From: Dicaeum eximium
Taxonomy: Eukaryota; Chordata; Aves; Passeriformes; Dicaeidae
Length of the DNA: 64,000 bases
Direction of reading: 5' to 3'
NCBI GenBank assembly: GCA_013396995.1
Contig: VWZP01008548.1
Coordinates: forward strand, 682,001-746,000
Shown here in pieces: positions 53,701 to 63,828 of the stretch; positions within the stretch are counted from its first letter, which is position 1; each line of letters begins with the position of its first letter. The notes under the pieces are model-generated. The model saw nothing but the letters and a program-made list of their open reading frames with translations. It was not told the DNA's origin and did not search any database. The translations under genes and the position numbers were made by a program.

Positions 53701-53836
53701 CCTTTGGTATGTTCCCTATGGGCACGTTTTCAGGCAGCTCCTCTCTAATAGTGTAAATAAGTTCTTGAGCTATAGCAGAATCCAGCCTTAAACAGGCAAT
53801 CAAGGCAGCCAACAGGTAAAAATCCCTCAGGTCCAT
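50738..53836 (-). CDS. PCDH9: Protocadherin-9, main coding exon (1032-codon open frame)
   Basis: Calcium-dependent homophilic adhesion protein of the neuronal surface, delta-1 non-clustered protocadherin family. Visible in the translation: a signal peptide at about residues 1-23 (cleavage near SAIA/QEL), then seven cadherin repeats. Six repeat ends carry the calcium-linker motif DxNDNxP: DTNDNAP 134-140, DVNDNRP 244-250, DVNDNPP 350-356, DENDNPP 461-467, DENDNSP 564-570 and DVNDNSP 667-673. The seventh repeat ends near VNDTAGN 774-780. LDRE/FDRE and DxD motifs recur in the repeats. One transmembrane helix spans about 813-837. The cytoplasmic part has a lysine/arginine-rich stretch running into CM1 (about 867-893, LLNFVTIEE) and CM2 (about 904-921, GRFDWG). 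The RRVTF motif (CM3, PP1 binding) is absent and is expected in a later exon outside the window. The start ATG has a strong context (A at -3, G at +4) and directly precedes the signal peptide. A single huge exon holding all ectodomains is typical of the family. There is no frameshift or internal stop. Residues 1013-1032 exist only if the splice donor at 50800 is not used. The identification rests on recognising the sequence and could be confused only with PCDH11, PCDH7 or PCDH1; I am confident of PCDH9. Confidence 0.97.
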   Translation of the reverse strand: MDLRDFYLLAALIACLRLDSAIAQELIYTIREELPENVPIGNIPKDLNISHINAATGTSASLVYRLVSKAGDAPLVKVSSNTGEIFTTSNRIDREKLCAGASYAEENECFFELEVVILPNDFFRLIKIKIIVKDTNDNAPMFPSPVINISIPENTLINSRFPIPSATDPDTGFNGVQHYELLNGQSVFGLDIVETPEGEKWPQLIVQQNLDREQKDTYVMKIKVEDGGTPQKSSTAILQVTVSDVNDNRPVFKDSQVEVHIPENAPVGTSVIQLHATDADIGSNAEIRYIFGAQVAPATKRFFALNNTTGLITVQRSLDREETAIHKVTVLASDGSSTPARATVTINVTDVNDNPPNIDLRYIISPINGTVYLSEKDPINTKIALITVSDKDTDVNGKVICFIEREVPFHLKAVYDNQYLLETSSLLDYEGTKEFSFKIVASDSGKPSLNQTALVRVKLEDENDNPPIFSQPVIELSVSENNRRGLYLTTISATDEDSGKNADIVYQLGPNASFFDLDRKTGVLTASRVFDREEQERFIFTVTARDNGTPPLQSQAAVIVTVLDENDNSPKFTHNHFQFFVSENLPKYSTVGVITVTDADAGENKAVTLSILNDNENFVLDPYSGVIKSNVSFDREQQSSYTFDVKAVDGGQPPRSSTAKVTINVMDVNDNSPVVIYPPSNTSFKLVPLSAIPGSVVAEVFAVDIDTGMNAELKYTIVSGNNKGLFRIDPVTGNITLEEKPTPNDVGLHRLVVNISDLGYPKSLHTLVLVFLYVNDTAGNASYIYDLIRRTMETPLDRNIGDSSQPYQNEDYLTIMIAIVAGAMVVIVVIFVTVLVRCRHASRFKAAQRSKQGAEWMSPNQENKQNKKKKRKKRKSPKSSLLNFVTIEESKPDDAVHEPINGTISLPAELEEQSIGRFDWGTAPPSTFKPNSPDLAKHYKSASPQSAFHLKPDTPVSVKKHHVIQELPLDNTFVGGCDTLSKRSSTSSDHFSASECSSQGGFKTKGPLHTRQVNEHFYWSISTAYKCPINQY
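50799..50804 (-). other. PCDH9: Phase-0 5' splice donor of the PCDH9 coding exon
   Basis: On the minus strand the sequence reads ACCAGACAG|GTAAACGAG, a good CAG|GTAA donor. It falls exactly between codons for Gln1012 and Val1013. The first 1012 codons occupy 53836 to 50801. Delta-1 protocadherins splice here-like positions to exons that carry the rest of the cytoplasmic tail. No RRVTF-containing downstream exon is found in the window, so the acceptor lies beyond position 1. The donor also lets the frame run on for 20 codons when unspliced. Confidence 0.8.
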
Positions 53837-55720
53837 GATAATGTTTTTATTCTCTTTTCACGGATTTTAGGACTTAAAGGTTTCCAGAGAGGAATGATGC
53901 GCGATTTGCAAGAGGAGGCATGCATGGACTGCAGGATGCATTACATCTCATTTCTTATTTGGAGACATCACTGTCAACACAACCACACAGAACAGCATTA
54001 TTGTTTTTTTAGGCATGACAAATCCACAATCTCCAACTACTACTTGTTTTTGCAATACACACTTCCAGGAGTACATTTTCCTACTGCTCCCTTTTTACAA
54101 GCAAGCCCTCCGGACAAATGCACCAATATCCCATCGGCTGCATTTGCTCAGAGCACGAATGAAAATAACTACTTGCAGGATTAAGGGTAGCTACTGTTTC
54201 GACACATACTTTCTGAATAATTTCTTGGTACACCGTGTAATCCATAAAGTGCATTCTCCCTCTACCCTCCTCCACCCAGTCATTTGGTGCAAGTAAAAAA
54301 CCTTCCCAGACTACTTCTGGATTCTAACTGCTATGCCAGCTGCCAAATGCAATTTGCTGTTTGCTTCCATATGTATTTTTTAGCTCTTGCTAACCAGATT
54401 TTTCTCTGCTTGCTGTGCTTTGCATGCCCCTCTCTAGCTATCGTACTGGGAAATAACCACCCGGACATGCTGCTGCTGCAGCAGTCGTCACTGGCTACTT
54501 CACATCCCTGTTAACTGATGAGACAATAACAGGACTTACAGTTTCTTACACTCTCAGATCAATGTTTCTTCTCCAGATGTTGGATACTTCTCCTTCTGTT
54601 TAATAACCTAAAACTTTATTTGTTTTTAACCACAGTCTAAATCAGGAGGCTGGAAATTCCAAATGTAACTTAGAAGCAGGAAGCATGTTTACAGACGGGG
54701 GGAAATATACATTTTATGATGACATGAGAGGAAAAAGGTGCAGCCTTTCCCCGTTGACACTGGTCTCCCTTCAGGATGATATTAGCAGCTGCCACATATA
54801 AATACTGCAGACTAATAATGCAGGTAGAAGAAAAAAAAAAAAAGGAAAGCGACTGACAGACTTCTGTTTGCATGCACTGCTAACCGCGCATTATCGGGGT
54901 GCAAGGCTGCCAGCACCTACAGTGTGACGGAACTAGGCAGCCCTAAGCACTAATCTTATCTGCATTAAGCTGCACGGTAACTGATGCCTGTGATTACTTC
55001 CAGCAGAGTAATGCAGGTAGGGATGCAGAGACAGCGAGTAGGTGAGCCTTTCCCACCAACACCAACAGAATCCCAAACACTGATTCTTTCCCTAGATAAA
55101 TATACTGTGTGTTGGCTTTTTTTTTTTCTCTTTAAAGGAAATGCATCCCAGCTTAAGGGTAACTTTGCACTTACGTTAGTTGTCTACCTTTGACGATCTG
55201 CTGCAGCTAAGCCAATGATCTGTTCCAGCAGATACAGCACAATGCATCTGGTAAACCACCAGTTTTGGAGAAATCAGCAGCAGCCAAACGCTTCCTCCTC
55301 GAGATATGTGTTGCTTCAGGGTAGCAAATTAGCAACTCCAGGGAACAAATTCACAGTTCTGTCGTTAGTCATCCTCTCCACGTTTCATTCCTATGAAGCG
55401 GCGATCCTTTGGGTGCCTAACGTGCACGCAACAACCCAAACAAACAGCGAGAGAAAAATCCGGTGCACTTCTTAGAGCGGGGGTATTTTCCACTCTGCAC
55501 TGCACACCATTCCCGTCCCTCTCCTGGCAGAGCAGAGGCAGCTACATGAAGTCTGCAACTTCTGACTGGAAATGGTAAGAGTTGGTCTGGCGGTGCTTCT
55601 CCCTCTTTAGCTCTGGGGTGACAGTTGCCCAAAAAAAAAAAAAAATTTAAAAAAAAAAAAAAAAAACAAAAAACCATGAAAAAACCCCCCCAAAAACCCC
55701 GAAAAAACTGAAAAAAAAAA
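53837..55720 (-). other. PCDH9: PCDH9 5' leader region: 5' UTR, first intron or both
   Basis: About 1.9 kb between the start codon and the CpG island, with no supported separate gene. Sense-strand AG acceptor candidates close to the ATG are TTGACAG (AG at 53972-53971), CCTGCAG and CCTTTAAG; none is clearly best. Donor-like GTAAGT sequences on the sense strand occur at 55174-55169 (AAC|GTAAGTG) and 54539-54534 (ACT|GTAAGTC). Upstream ATGs are present, so short upstream open frames would occur if this stretch is exonic. Exon boundaries are unresolved. Confidence 0.5.
55631..55720. repeat. Homopolymer-rich A/C tract ending in an unresolved base
   Basis: Runs of A (15 and 19 long, separated by TTT), then A runs alternating with CCCCCCC and CCCC, ending in ten A and an N. 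It abuts the promoter island. Lengths are unreliable in such sequence. Confidence 0.8.
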
Positions 55721-55744
55721 NGTGACGGGAGGAAGCGGCGGCGC

Positions 55745-55826
55745 TTCCCCTCCTCCCTCCCTCCCTCCCTCCCACCCAGCCTCTCTCCCTCACATACGCT
55801 CTCTCCTTCTCCCTCTCTCTCTCTGA
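55745..55826. repeat. Pyrimidine-rich (CTCC/CT)n tract
   Basis: Almost pure C/T on the plus strand, with CCCT repeats followed by CTCT repeats; the PCDH9 sense strand is therefore GA-rich. It lies at the ATG-proximal edge of the promoter island and may be in the 5' UTR or core promoter. Confidence 0.75.
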
Positions 55827-55932
55827 ACTGAAATTCTTGATATAACTCTCAATAAGCCCAGAGGGAGGGTGGGAGCGGAGCGAGGCCACCCCTCCCGCCG
55901 CACCGCCTTGGCCCGCGCCGGCGGGGGCGGCG

Positions 55933-56074
55933 NNNNNNNNNNNNNNNNNNNNNNNNNNNNNNNNNNNNNNNNNNNNNNNNNNNNNNNNNNNNNNNNNNNN
56001 NNNNNNNNNNNNNNNNNNNNNNNNNNNNNNNNNNNNNNNNNNNNNNNNNNNNNNNNNNNNNNNNNNNNNNNNNN
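55933..56074. other. Assembly gap (142 N)
   Basis: Run of N inside the GC-rich promoter island, flanked by GGGGCGGCG and ACGCGGCGGGAGC. One further unresolved base is at 55721. Confidence 1.
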
Positions 56075-56816
56075 ACGCGGCGGGAGCGGGGCGTTCCGCG
56101 GGAGGAGTGCGGCGGGGACAGGCGGCGGAGGGCGGGCGAGCGCTCCGTGGTCGGGGGCGCAGCGCCCCGGGGGGCGCGCAGGGGGCGGAAAGCGGCGGCG
56201 GGTCTGCGCGTAGCTGAGGGTAATTTGGAATAAGGGCTCGGCGTGCGTTCGGGCTGGCGGTGTGGTTTGAGGTTTTGGAGAGGGGGGCAGGGGATGCCTC
56301 AGTGCGTGCTCGGTGTCGCTTGCGCGGGGCAGCGCGGCCGCCCGTGGTGCGAGTCGGGCCCGGCGCGGAGCGCCGCGGGGCCGCCGCCCGGAGCCGCGCA
56401 GGTTCGGAGGCGATCGCCTGGCCCGGCCCGCCTTCGCCCGCTTCGGCCTTATATTTAATACATGCCCTTTCATCTATAATTCAGGCTGCTCTGACTCCAG
56501 CCCTGTCTCGGCTCCCATTTACGCCTGCACACCTTTCTCCTTCCCTTCCCCGAAGGGTCAGCCGAGACACTCGCCAAGGGAGGGAGAGAGCTACTCTGCT
56601 GGTTTGGGTTTTGTCTGCTTAAACATTGAACTGGAAAAGATTCCTCCTCTCTGTGGTTTGATAAATAATAAAAGTGATCGTTTCGCCTTCTCCATAAATG
56701 ACACAGGTAAATTATCCAGCTAGCCACAAAGAAGCATCACATGCCTGGAAGACGCTGTAATAAAATGCCAATGTATTATGATATGAGTGACCTCAAAAGT
56801 GTGACAAGAAGATGAT

Positions 56817-56853
56817 TATAGTGCATTATCTATAGTGCATTATATGTAGTGCC
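56817..56853. repeat. 14-bp tandem repeat, about 2.6 copies
   Basis: TATAGTGCATTATC at 56817-56830, TATAGTGCATTATA at 56831-56844, and partial TGTAGTGCC at 56845-56853. Confidence 0.85.
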
Positions 56854-57790
56854 TTTCTCAACGTTTTCTGAAGCATGAATGAACCTTTATTTGACTGTGC
56901 TTTTATTGCTAGCTTTTCTCAGCTTGAACTTACAAGCTGTATGATAGAACCTATCCAATTTAGTATGCCCAGGTACGTGGCCACGCTGGCTGCTGATTCT
57001 GGTTAAGCCTTTGAAATATACATGCATAGAAAAAAAAAAAACAAAGATAACATCATCATTTGACTTTTTCTGTATGTGGTACTATCTCATTTGCACATTT
57101 TCAGTGGATAGCATTGGTGAGCTAAAGATCAGAGTTCTACCTTGGAGATTTTACATTTTCACATGCAGGCTCTTAGACTCCCAGATGTGTCTGCACATAG
57201 GATGCACTATTAACAAATGGTGGAACCTGCTTGTACCTCTCAGAGGTCAGTAATTTGCATGGCTTGGAATTGTGCTACATACTGATAAATGTATATATCC
57301 TTGCAAGTCATATGGATGTAGACACTGTATGTGAGCATTGCACATCCTGTAATCCCATGATGCGTAAAGATTAAACACTCTCAGTTTTGCTGTGCTTTGT
57401 AGTTGTGTCCAAAATACTCCTGTTACAGATACACACAGAAAAAAAAAATTGATCCCGGTTTGGATGACATCAAGTAACGTTAGAAAACGGAACTGGATCT
57501 AATAATAGTTTAAGAAAAATGTTCATTATGTAATACAAGAAGGATGGCTAGAGCCCCAGCACTGAAAGTCAAGCAAGTGACATGAAGGAGCAACCTTACT
57601 GCCAAACCACTTAGAAAAAGAATTCTGTAAATGAATTAAGTATGCAGTTCTTTTGTCTTTTAAAATACAAAGCAGAACAGCCATTAATAAAGGAGATAAT
57701 TAGAACTGCTAGCATTCTGTGTAATGCAGTCTACTTCTGAAATACGGCATGTTTATGTATGCATTAATAATACACACATTTTCCCTGACA

Positions 57791-57927
57791 CTAGTCATAT
57801 CACAGCAGTATGGCATCACAGACATTTTATAGCCTCATTCTAGTAACATCACAGGCATATAACATTCTTATTCTAATCACACCATAGTCGTTTCAATGTC
57901 ACATTGTAGTCACATCACATAGCCTGG
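57791..57927. repeat. Diverged 33-bp tandem repeat built from 16/17-bp half units
   Basis: Aligned units start at 57806, 57839, 57872 and 57905 with an exact 33-bp period. The shared word is like TAGTMACATCACA. A half-unit copy (CTAGTCATATCACAG) precedes at 57791, suggesting an original 16-17-bp monomer. Confidence 0.75.
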
Positions 57928-58787
57928 TAATAATTATTTAACTTTATTGCTAAGCTGAATAGTTTTCTGTTTGCTCAGGGATGACTTAAACTTGTAGTCA
58001 GAACCGATTAGCACATGCTCATAAATGAGCTCTTCTCATGTACACAGGGTTAGACTCATGAGAAGTTAGGAAGAAAAAAAAATTCAATGAACTAGTTGGA
58101 CTTAAACCCAATGCAGTCACAATAATAGCACATTTTTGCTGTTTTCAGAAGTAATTTTAGAAAGCCAACAATGTTTACCTGTAGATCTGACATGTTAATG
58201 TTTATGTGCCTGCTTTAAAATGCTGTAGTATAACTAATCATACATTATTAACCTCATGGAAGAGGCATGTCTTCAAACTGTTGTATTTGCACACCAGATT
58301 GTAAAATTGAGGCCCAGAGTACCAAAGGGATTAGAACTGTCACAACTGTTTCTAATAATGGTAGGAAAAGAATGGAAAGGGCTGAATTCCTGAGCAGGAG
58401 TTGGAATCACCCAGTGCAGCATTAGCACCACCCCTGCAATGTGGGGAACTGCTCTGAGAAATGTCCAGTGCTCACTTGAGTAGCCATGTTTATCCTCTGG
58501 TATCCTCGCTCTTATACTTGAGAAAACTGCAGTATTCGGTGTCACATTCCCTTCAAATGTAGCTGTGGTGCCAGTATTTGTACTGTTTCTTAATAGTTGC
58601 CTTTCTTTACCATTATGGATTAGCCTTTTGTTTACGTGTAAGAGCACTGGATTTGTAATCACATCACACCTTATTAAAACGACTTCTGTATTATAACTTA
58701 CTAACTATTCATCCACATCATTGCTTGTTATCTTCGCCTCCATATTATTATGTATCAAATTCTTTTCCATATCATATTTGACTCAAA

Positions 58788-58803
58788 TTCTAGCATGCTA
58801 GAA
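58788..58803. repeat. Perfect 16-bp palindrome
   Basis: TTCTAGCATGCTAGAA is self-complementary over its whole length. About one such palindrome is expected by chance in 64 kb. Confidence 0.6.
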
Positions 58804-58984
58804 ACTGACTCCAATTATTCTGTACTAGCTATAGTCAAATTGCACTAAATGGAATTGCTTACATTGTATCACAGTGGCTACAGGCTCACACAATGCATTA
58901 TACATGAAACTGATTCACATTATGCTTAGCTAACTAAAGACTTTAATCTTCAAGTGTTGAGCATAAAATGCTATCATTCTTCAC

Positions 58985-59240
58985 TGAACTGGCTCTGGTC
59001 ACTTGATCATTTTGTACCTGGGATTGCCTCTTACAGGCTGTTATTATTAAAGCAAAATGGCTTTTCCTCTCCTGCAGTTCTTCCACTTTCTGTGGAGAGC
59101 TGATTCATATGCTAATGAATGAGCTTTCTTATTTCATAGCAGAGCACTGCAACACTGGAACCTGACCTATGGTGCACCTATAGGATGTCCCCTTCAGTGC
59201 AGCGCAGTGAAAAAATGCATTATAAAAATCTGCTTGTGTG
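58985..59240. promoter_or_regulatory. Candidate conserved non-coding element upstream of PCDH9
   Basis: A repeat-free stretch with clustered homeodomain/POU words, including ATTCATATGCTAATGAAT (inverted ATTCAT/ATGAAT around the octamer-like ATGCTAAT) near 59104-59121, and TTATTATTAAAGC. Suspected from texture only. Confidence 0.25.
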
Positions 59241-60429
59241 TTCAGATAGCAGGTTGTGTGCTACTGCTGAGAATCCTTAATATTATCCCCAGAGTTTCTG
59301 TATGTTGCCAAAGTCATTAGGAAATACATCCTTGGTCCCATCTGCAATGAGAAGTATTCAAGGTCGTATCGCCAGTTCTGCTGAGGTCTCTCAAGGTGTT
59401 TCTGATGTGGTTGACCCTGGAAGGAGAAGAGATTAAGAATTCAGTGTGGCAGGTAAAGAAGTGAAGACTCTCCCTGTTACAGATAGTTTTTAATCCATGA
59501 AGGAGTCCACCTCTGCAGGGGAGACATTCACTCTGCTCTAGCTGGCACTGGCATTGCTGTACCCTTGATCTCGGCTTCTGCCGAGTGCAGTCTCACAATA
59601 ACCTCAGGAAACCCACGTCTTACAAGAAGCACTGGGCCAAGAAGTGATGCCTATAATCTGCTGCACTCCTAACCCCCTAAACTTCAGGGCATCTGTAAAG
59701 AAGAGAGAGGAATGCCACAGCATATGGAGAGGATTGTGGAGCCCATGTTTTCTTCATAGCCTTACAAGCATGTTTCTCCTTGCAAGCATGATGCTTTGGT
59801 CCAGACTTTGTACACCTAATTACAAGCTCTGTAATTCAGGAGCTTGCTTCAGAGTTACCTAGTCTCCTTGGGTAGAAGGATTGGACCTGTAGCCTTTATT
59901 TACATGAATGAAGTCAATAAAAGTGTTTTGGGTAATGTAAATCATATGTAAAAACAGCATTTGAATAAGCCAGGTAATTGAATTATAAATTCTATTTATT
60001 TAATATACTAATTTTTTTGCCATTTCAAACTGTATTTAATTGTTTTTCAGAATGGCTGTGAGAGCTCTAGGAAAGGAAAAATGCTTCAGTGAGCAGTTCA
60101 GAACTATATAATAATCTGTACTCTTAAATAAACAGCAGTAGCTAAGTCAGTTAATGATTAATAATTTAAACCAATTGAGCTGCTGAGGTGGGGCAAGAGT
60201 TGCAGAATTGGGACCTTTTAATGTGTCTTTCTTCAGGAAAATAAACTCAGTCCCTGGATAATCAAATCACAAAAGGGGCAAGTGGTGACCTTCATTCCAT
60301 TTGAATGGCAGAACTAAATTTAAGTGAATTTGCCATTTTTTTTTTGACTGACAAAGATTGCAAATGTCAGTTCATGGCTCTGAAGGGTCCAGAAGTGCAC
60401 AAGCTGAAGGCTGGCATTTTGCAGTGCCA

Positions 60430-60700
60430 GTGTTTAATCCCTGTTACTGTACAATACAACAAGGTGCCCAACTCCCATTAATTATTGCTGTTTATTTAAA
60501 GGTACAGATTAATATGCAGGCTTGAATTGTTTGCTTGAAAGTGTGTGGTGCTTTTTCCTCCCTCACAGGGCTTTAGTGTCTGTGTACTATAATACTAAAA
60601 ATCCATTTGGATATAACTGAAAGAGAGTAATAAATGCTGTTTAAAATGCAATTATTGGACCACTTAGATGTAATTTCACGTGGCACAAAAAAGAAAAAAA
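60430..60700. promoter_or_regulatory. Candidate conserved non-coding element upstream of PCDH9
   Basis: A repeat-free AT-rich stretch with several homeodomain/forkhead-like words: CCATTAATTATTGC, TGTTTATTTAAAGG, CAGATTAATATGCAGG and CAATTATTGG. Suspected from texture only. Confidence 0.2.
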
Positions 60701-63700
60701 TACTTAAATCTTTGCTACACTCATGTAATTCTTTATGATGAAAGTACCTGATGAATCAGAACACAAAAGCAGATTCTAACCAATGTGTTTTTGTGTAAGG
60801 CAAAAATATTCCAGAACCTGCAAATAACCTGACGTCTTATTGATGTTTTATTGTTTAAAAAGAGTGGAAGGGAAAAGAAATGAAGCCTAATGGCTTTCAG
60901 ACAAAAAAATGTATGAAGAAAGTTTTACTGAAGCATTTTTGTTTCCATCAGAACACTAATGTAGTTTTAATAGATGGAGTTATGCTGATGCAATGTTGAC
61001 AGGATCAGAATGAGATCCAAAACGTGGAAAGAGACCTCCTTCAGGCATTGTCATGGTTTACCAAAACAGGCATGTACTTTGCTTTTCTGCTTTCAACTTA
61101 TGACCTGCTCCTTGCTTGCACAGAATATAGAAAATGCTCAATTTAAATCAATATATATACTCACACTAACTTGCATTAGTGAGATTGACATCTTTACACC
61201 TGGATTTGAACCTAAATACCTTCTTTTTTCAGCCCTACTCTTCTGTCAGTCATGCCTCACCATTTACAAAAGGTTGCTAAAATAGTAAAGCTTAAGTAAA
61301 CCCTATGTCCTCTGAGGGAAAAAAATACTTGTTTGATGTAGACATAGCTTTATTCTTTAAATTACAAAAGCAGGCAGACAGATGACTAATTTATGTTTAA
61401 AAGCATCATGCTGTCATGATCACTTCTTATTTCCAACACTTGTGCATTTCTTTACATTCCAGTTAAGCCAAGGTATCTACGGTTTTGGGGTTTTATCTCC
61501 TGGGAGTTGTATGTTTAGTGTCCTGGTGGTAGAAATATTGCAAGAGCCACACCCTTTCACTGAGTAGATAATGCCCATCTATTTGCCATACATATGCACT
61601 GAAGGGAAGACCACAGATTCCTGAACTGCATCCCCTTTCTGTGCCCATGGTTGTGATTTTCAAAGACCCTTTGTTCTTCTGGACTCAAAAGCTGTAAGAG
61701 AGAAGGTGTGTGCCCTCCTCCTGTGGACAGCAGTACCCCAAAGCTGTACATGCCACCATGTTCTGGGAAGTATTTTAATGTAATTTTGGCTTTCTGGAGG
61801 TCAGTTCCTCTCTGAGCTCTTCTTTATATGGAAGCCAGAATTCTGCAAAGTGCTCATGCAGAGCTGAGCCGGAAAGAAAGGATTAATCCAAATGAAATTA
61901 CTCTCACAAAAACAATGGGGGGAAATTACAGGTCTGTGTTTGGTATGTATTCAGAGGATAGGAGATGTCACCAAATATCTTTGCTGTTACTTACATTTGT
62001 TTCAATATCCTGAAAAATATTAGGTTCTAGGCAAGAGAAAAAAATCTCAATGACCACAATATGACTTCTCCATAGATTTTCATGGTTCCATTTAGTGACT
62101 TTACTGTCCAGGTTTCTTAATAGGCAGATGTTACTCAAATTTATTTATTAAAATAAATAATGTGTTATCATGTAAATAATAATGTAAGCAAAGTAAAAAT
62201 ATACACGCAATGGGGCAGTATTTTCCTTTTATGGAAACTAACTGGATATTCTTAGAAAATAGTTTAGAGGAAGAATAAATTGGAGTTTCATGGGTTTTCC
62301 TTCTTTATTACTAATAAATCACTGCTTCTGCCTCCCATGTTGACAAGCAGCAGATGTTTCAACACAAACTCCATCAAAGTTAGTAATTTTGTCCTCTCTC
62401 TTATCAGTGTTTCTGTCGCTCTGAGGACGACATGCATCAGGAAATAAGTAAGCCTCTATCTATAGGGGCATCACTCAGTCATGCTTAGACAATTATCACT
62501 GCAAAACACACTTCAGACTGATCAATAATTGCTTTCCTTGTCAAATTTCTGGATGTCACAAGCAGCACCAAAGGAAGGGATCAGACCAGTGCAAAGCCTT
62601 GTCTAGACAGGTAGATTAGACTGCTTTTAGTCCTAGCAGAGGCAAGAGGATGCCTCAGTGGTCTACAGCAAAGCCTAACAAGGCACCCATCACCGTTTTT
62701 CCTGTAATGGACTTGGGCAGACTCAGGCTGTGTGAGCAAGGAAAATCCCCCCTCCAAGGGAAGACACCTTATAATCTGAAAAATGCAATATTAGGAATAG
62801 CTTGGAAGTGCCACAGTTTGTTCCCTGACAAAGTTTGTTCTGACATAGGCCAGAAAGTTGTTATTTTCAGATGGATTTACAGGGATCAGTTCTTAGATTC
62901 CCTTTCATATATCCTTCTTTCCCCTTTATCTTTTTAAAGCTTGGATAGACTGAAGGCCTTCTGTTTGATTCATGTATATCTGCACTTGCAAACCTCAGGC
63001 CTGGAGGAGAGGATACTTGTTTCCAAGATAGAATATTTTGAAAAACCGTAAGTCGAGTTTATTCACAGTCCTCTTTAGACATTCTTCTTCTCTGTAGAAT
63101 ATATCTATATAACTATTTGTCACTGAAGACAGTAAGTCTGGGCAATAGAAAAAGAAACCTACAGATTTTCTTGCACTGAAAACTCAGGTAAAATGCACCT
63201 GATGCCAGAGGAAAAATACATGAAGGCGTAATACAAAAATGTTACATTTATCTAATTTCTGTAATTGTGAGGTCTTTTACTTTAAGGCATAACAAACTGT
63301 GCTATTTGTTATGCCAAACATTATGCGTGTCAGTCATTATAAAACCAGATCCACCTTCCATATGATGTTACCATACCAGTGAGGAGTAATAATTATAAAG
63401 CCTTTTTCTCCCCCACTGCTTCAGTGGTGTCAATCCCACAAAACTCCTGTGCAATTCAGTAAACCTGATACACTGAACACTAGTCATTTCAAGATGTGCT
63501 TCAGCTGCTGCTTGGTTTACATTCCTGTTCAGCTGTTACCTGACTGAGAAATGTAGGGAGTCTTCCTGAAATATTAGTATTTGTTCTAACACCATGAGTG
63601 CCAGAGGACTTCAGGATACACAGTGAGACAGCCAGTTATATTCAGCACAATAATTTGCTTTTCATTACTGACAGAAATAATAAAAAAAAACCCAAATCTA

Positions 63701-63810
63701 AAAACTATGAAATTCTTATCAGCATAATGAATTCAAGTGAACAGAAAGACTGTCTGCTCACCCAAAAGAGGCACGCACTGTAAAGATGGTATAGCAAGAA
63801 TCTTTCTCTG

Positions 63811-63828
63811 TACACACACACACACACT
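63811..63828. repeat. (CA)n microsatellite
   Basis: About eight AC/CA units. Confidence 0.85.

Larger units (their letters stand above)
55721..56450 (-). promoter_or_regulatory. PCDH9: CpG-island promoter region of PCDH9, interrupted by a gap
   Basis: A GC- and CpG-dense block about 1.9-2.6 kb upstream of the PCDH9 ATG, with GGGGCGG-type Sp1 sites around the gap and a 12-bp palindrome AGGCGATCGCCT at 56408-56419. No convincing TATA box sits in a proven position. It is the only CpG island upstream of the coding exon here and is the likely start region for PCDH9. Because 142 bases are unknown, the start site itself may be missing. Open frames that run through the N block are artefacts. Confidence 0.75.

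Noticed and set aside
55790..56473. 227-codon minus-strand open frame across the promoter gap, and plus-strand frames there
   Set aside because: They run through 142 unknown bases and GC-rich promoter sequence; the frame across the gap is meaningless.
58273..58662. 129-codon minus-strand open frame upstream of PCDH9
   Set aside because: No recognisable domain, signal or repeat; length is within chance expectation over 64 kb and there are no supporting splice or start signals.
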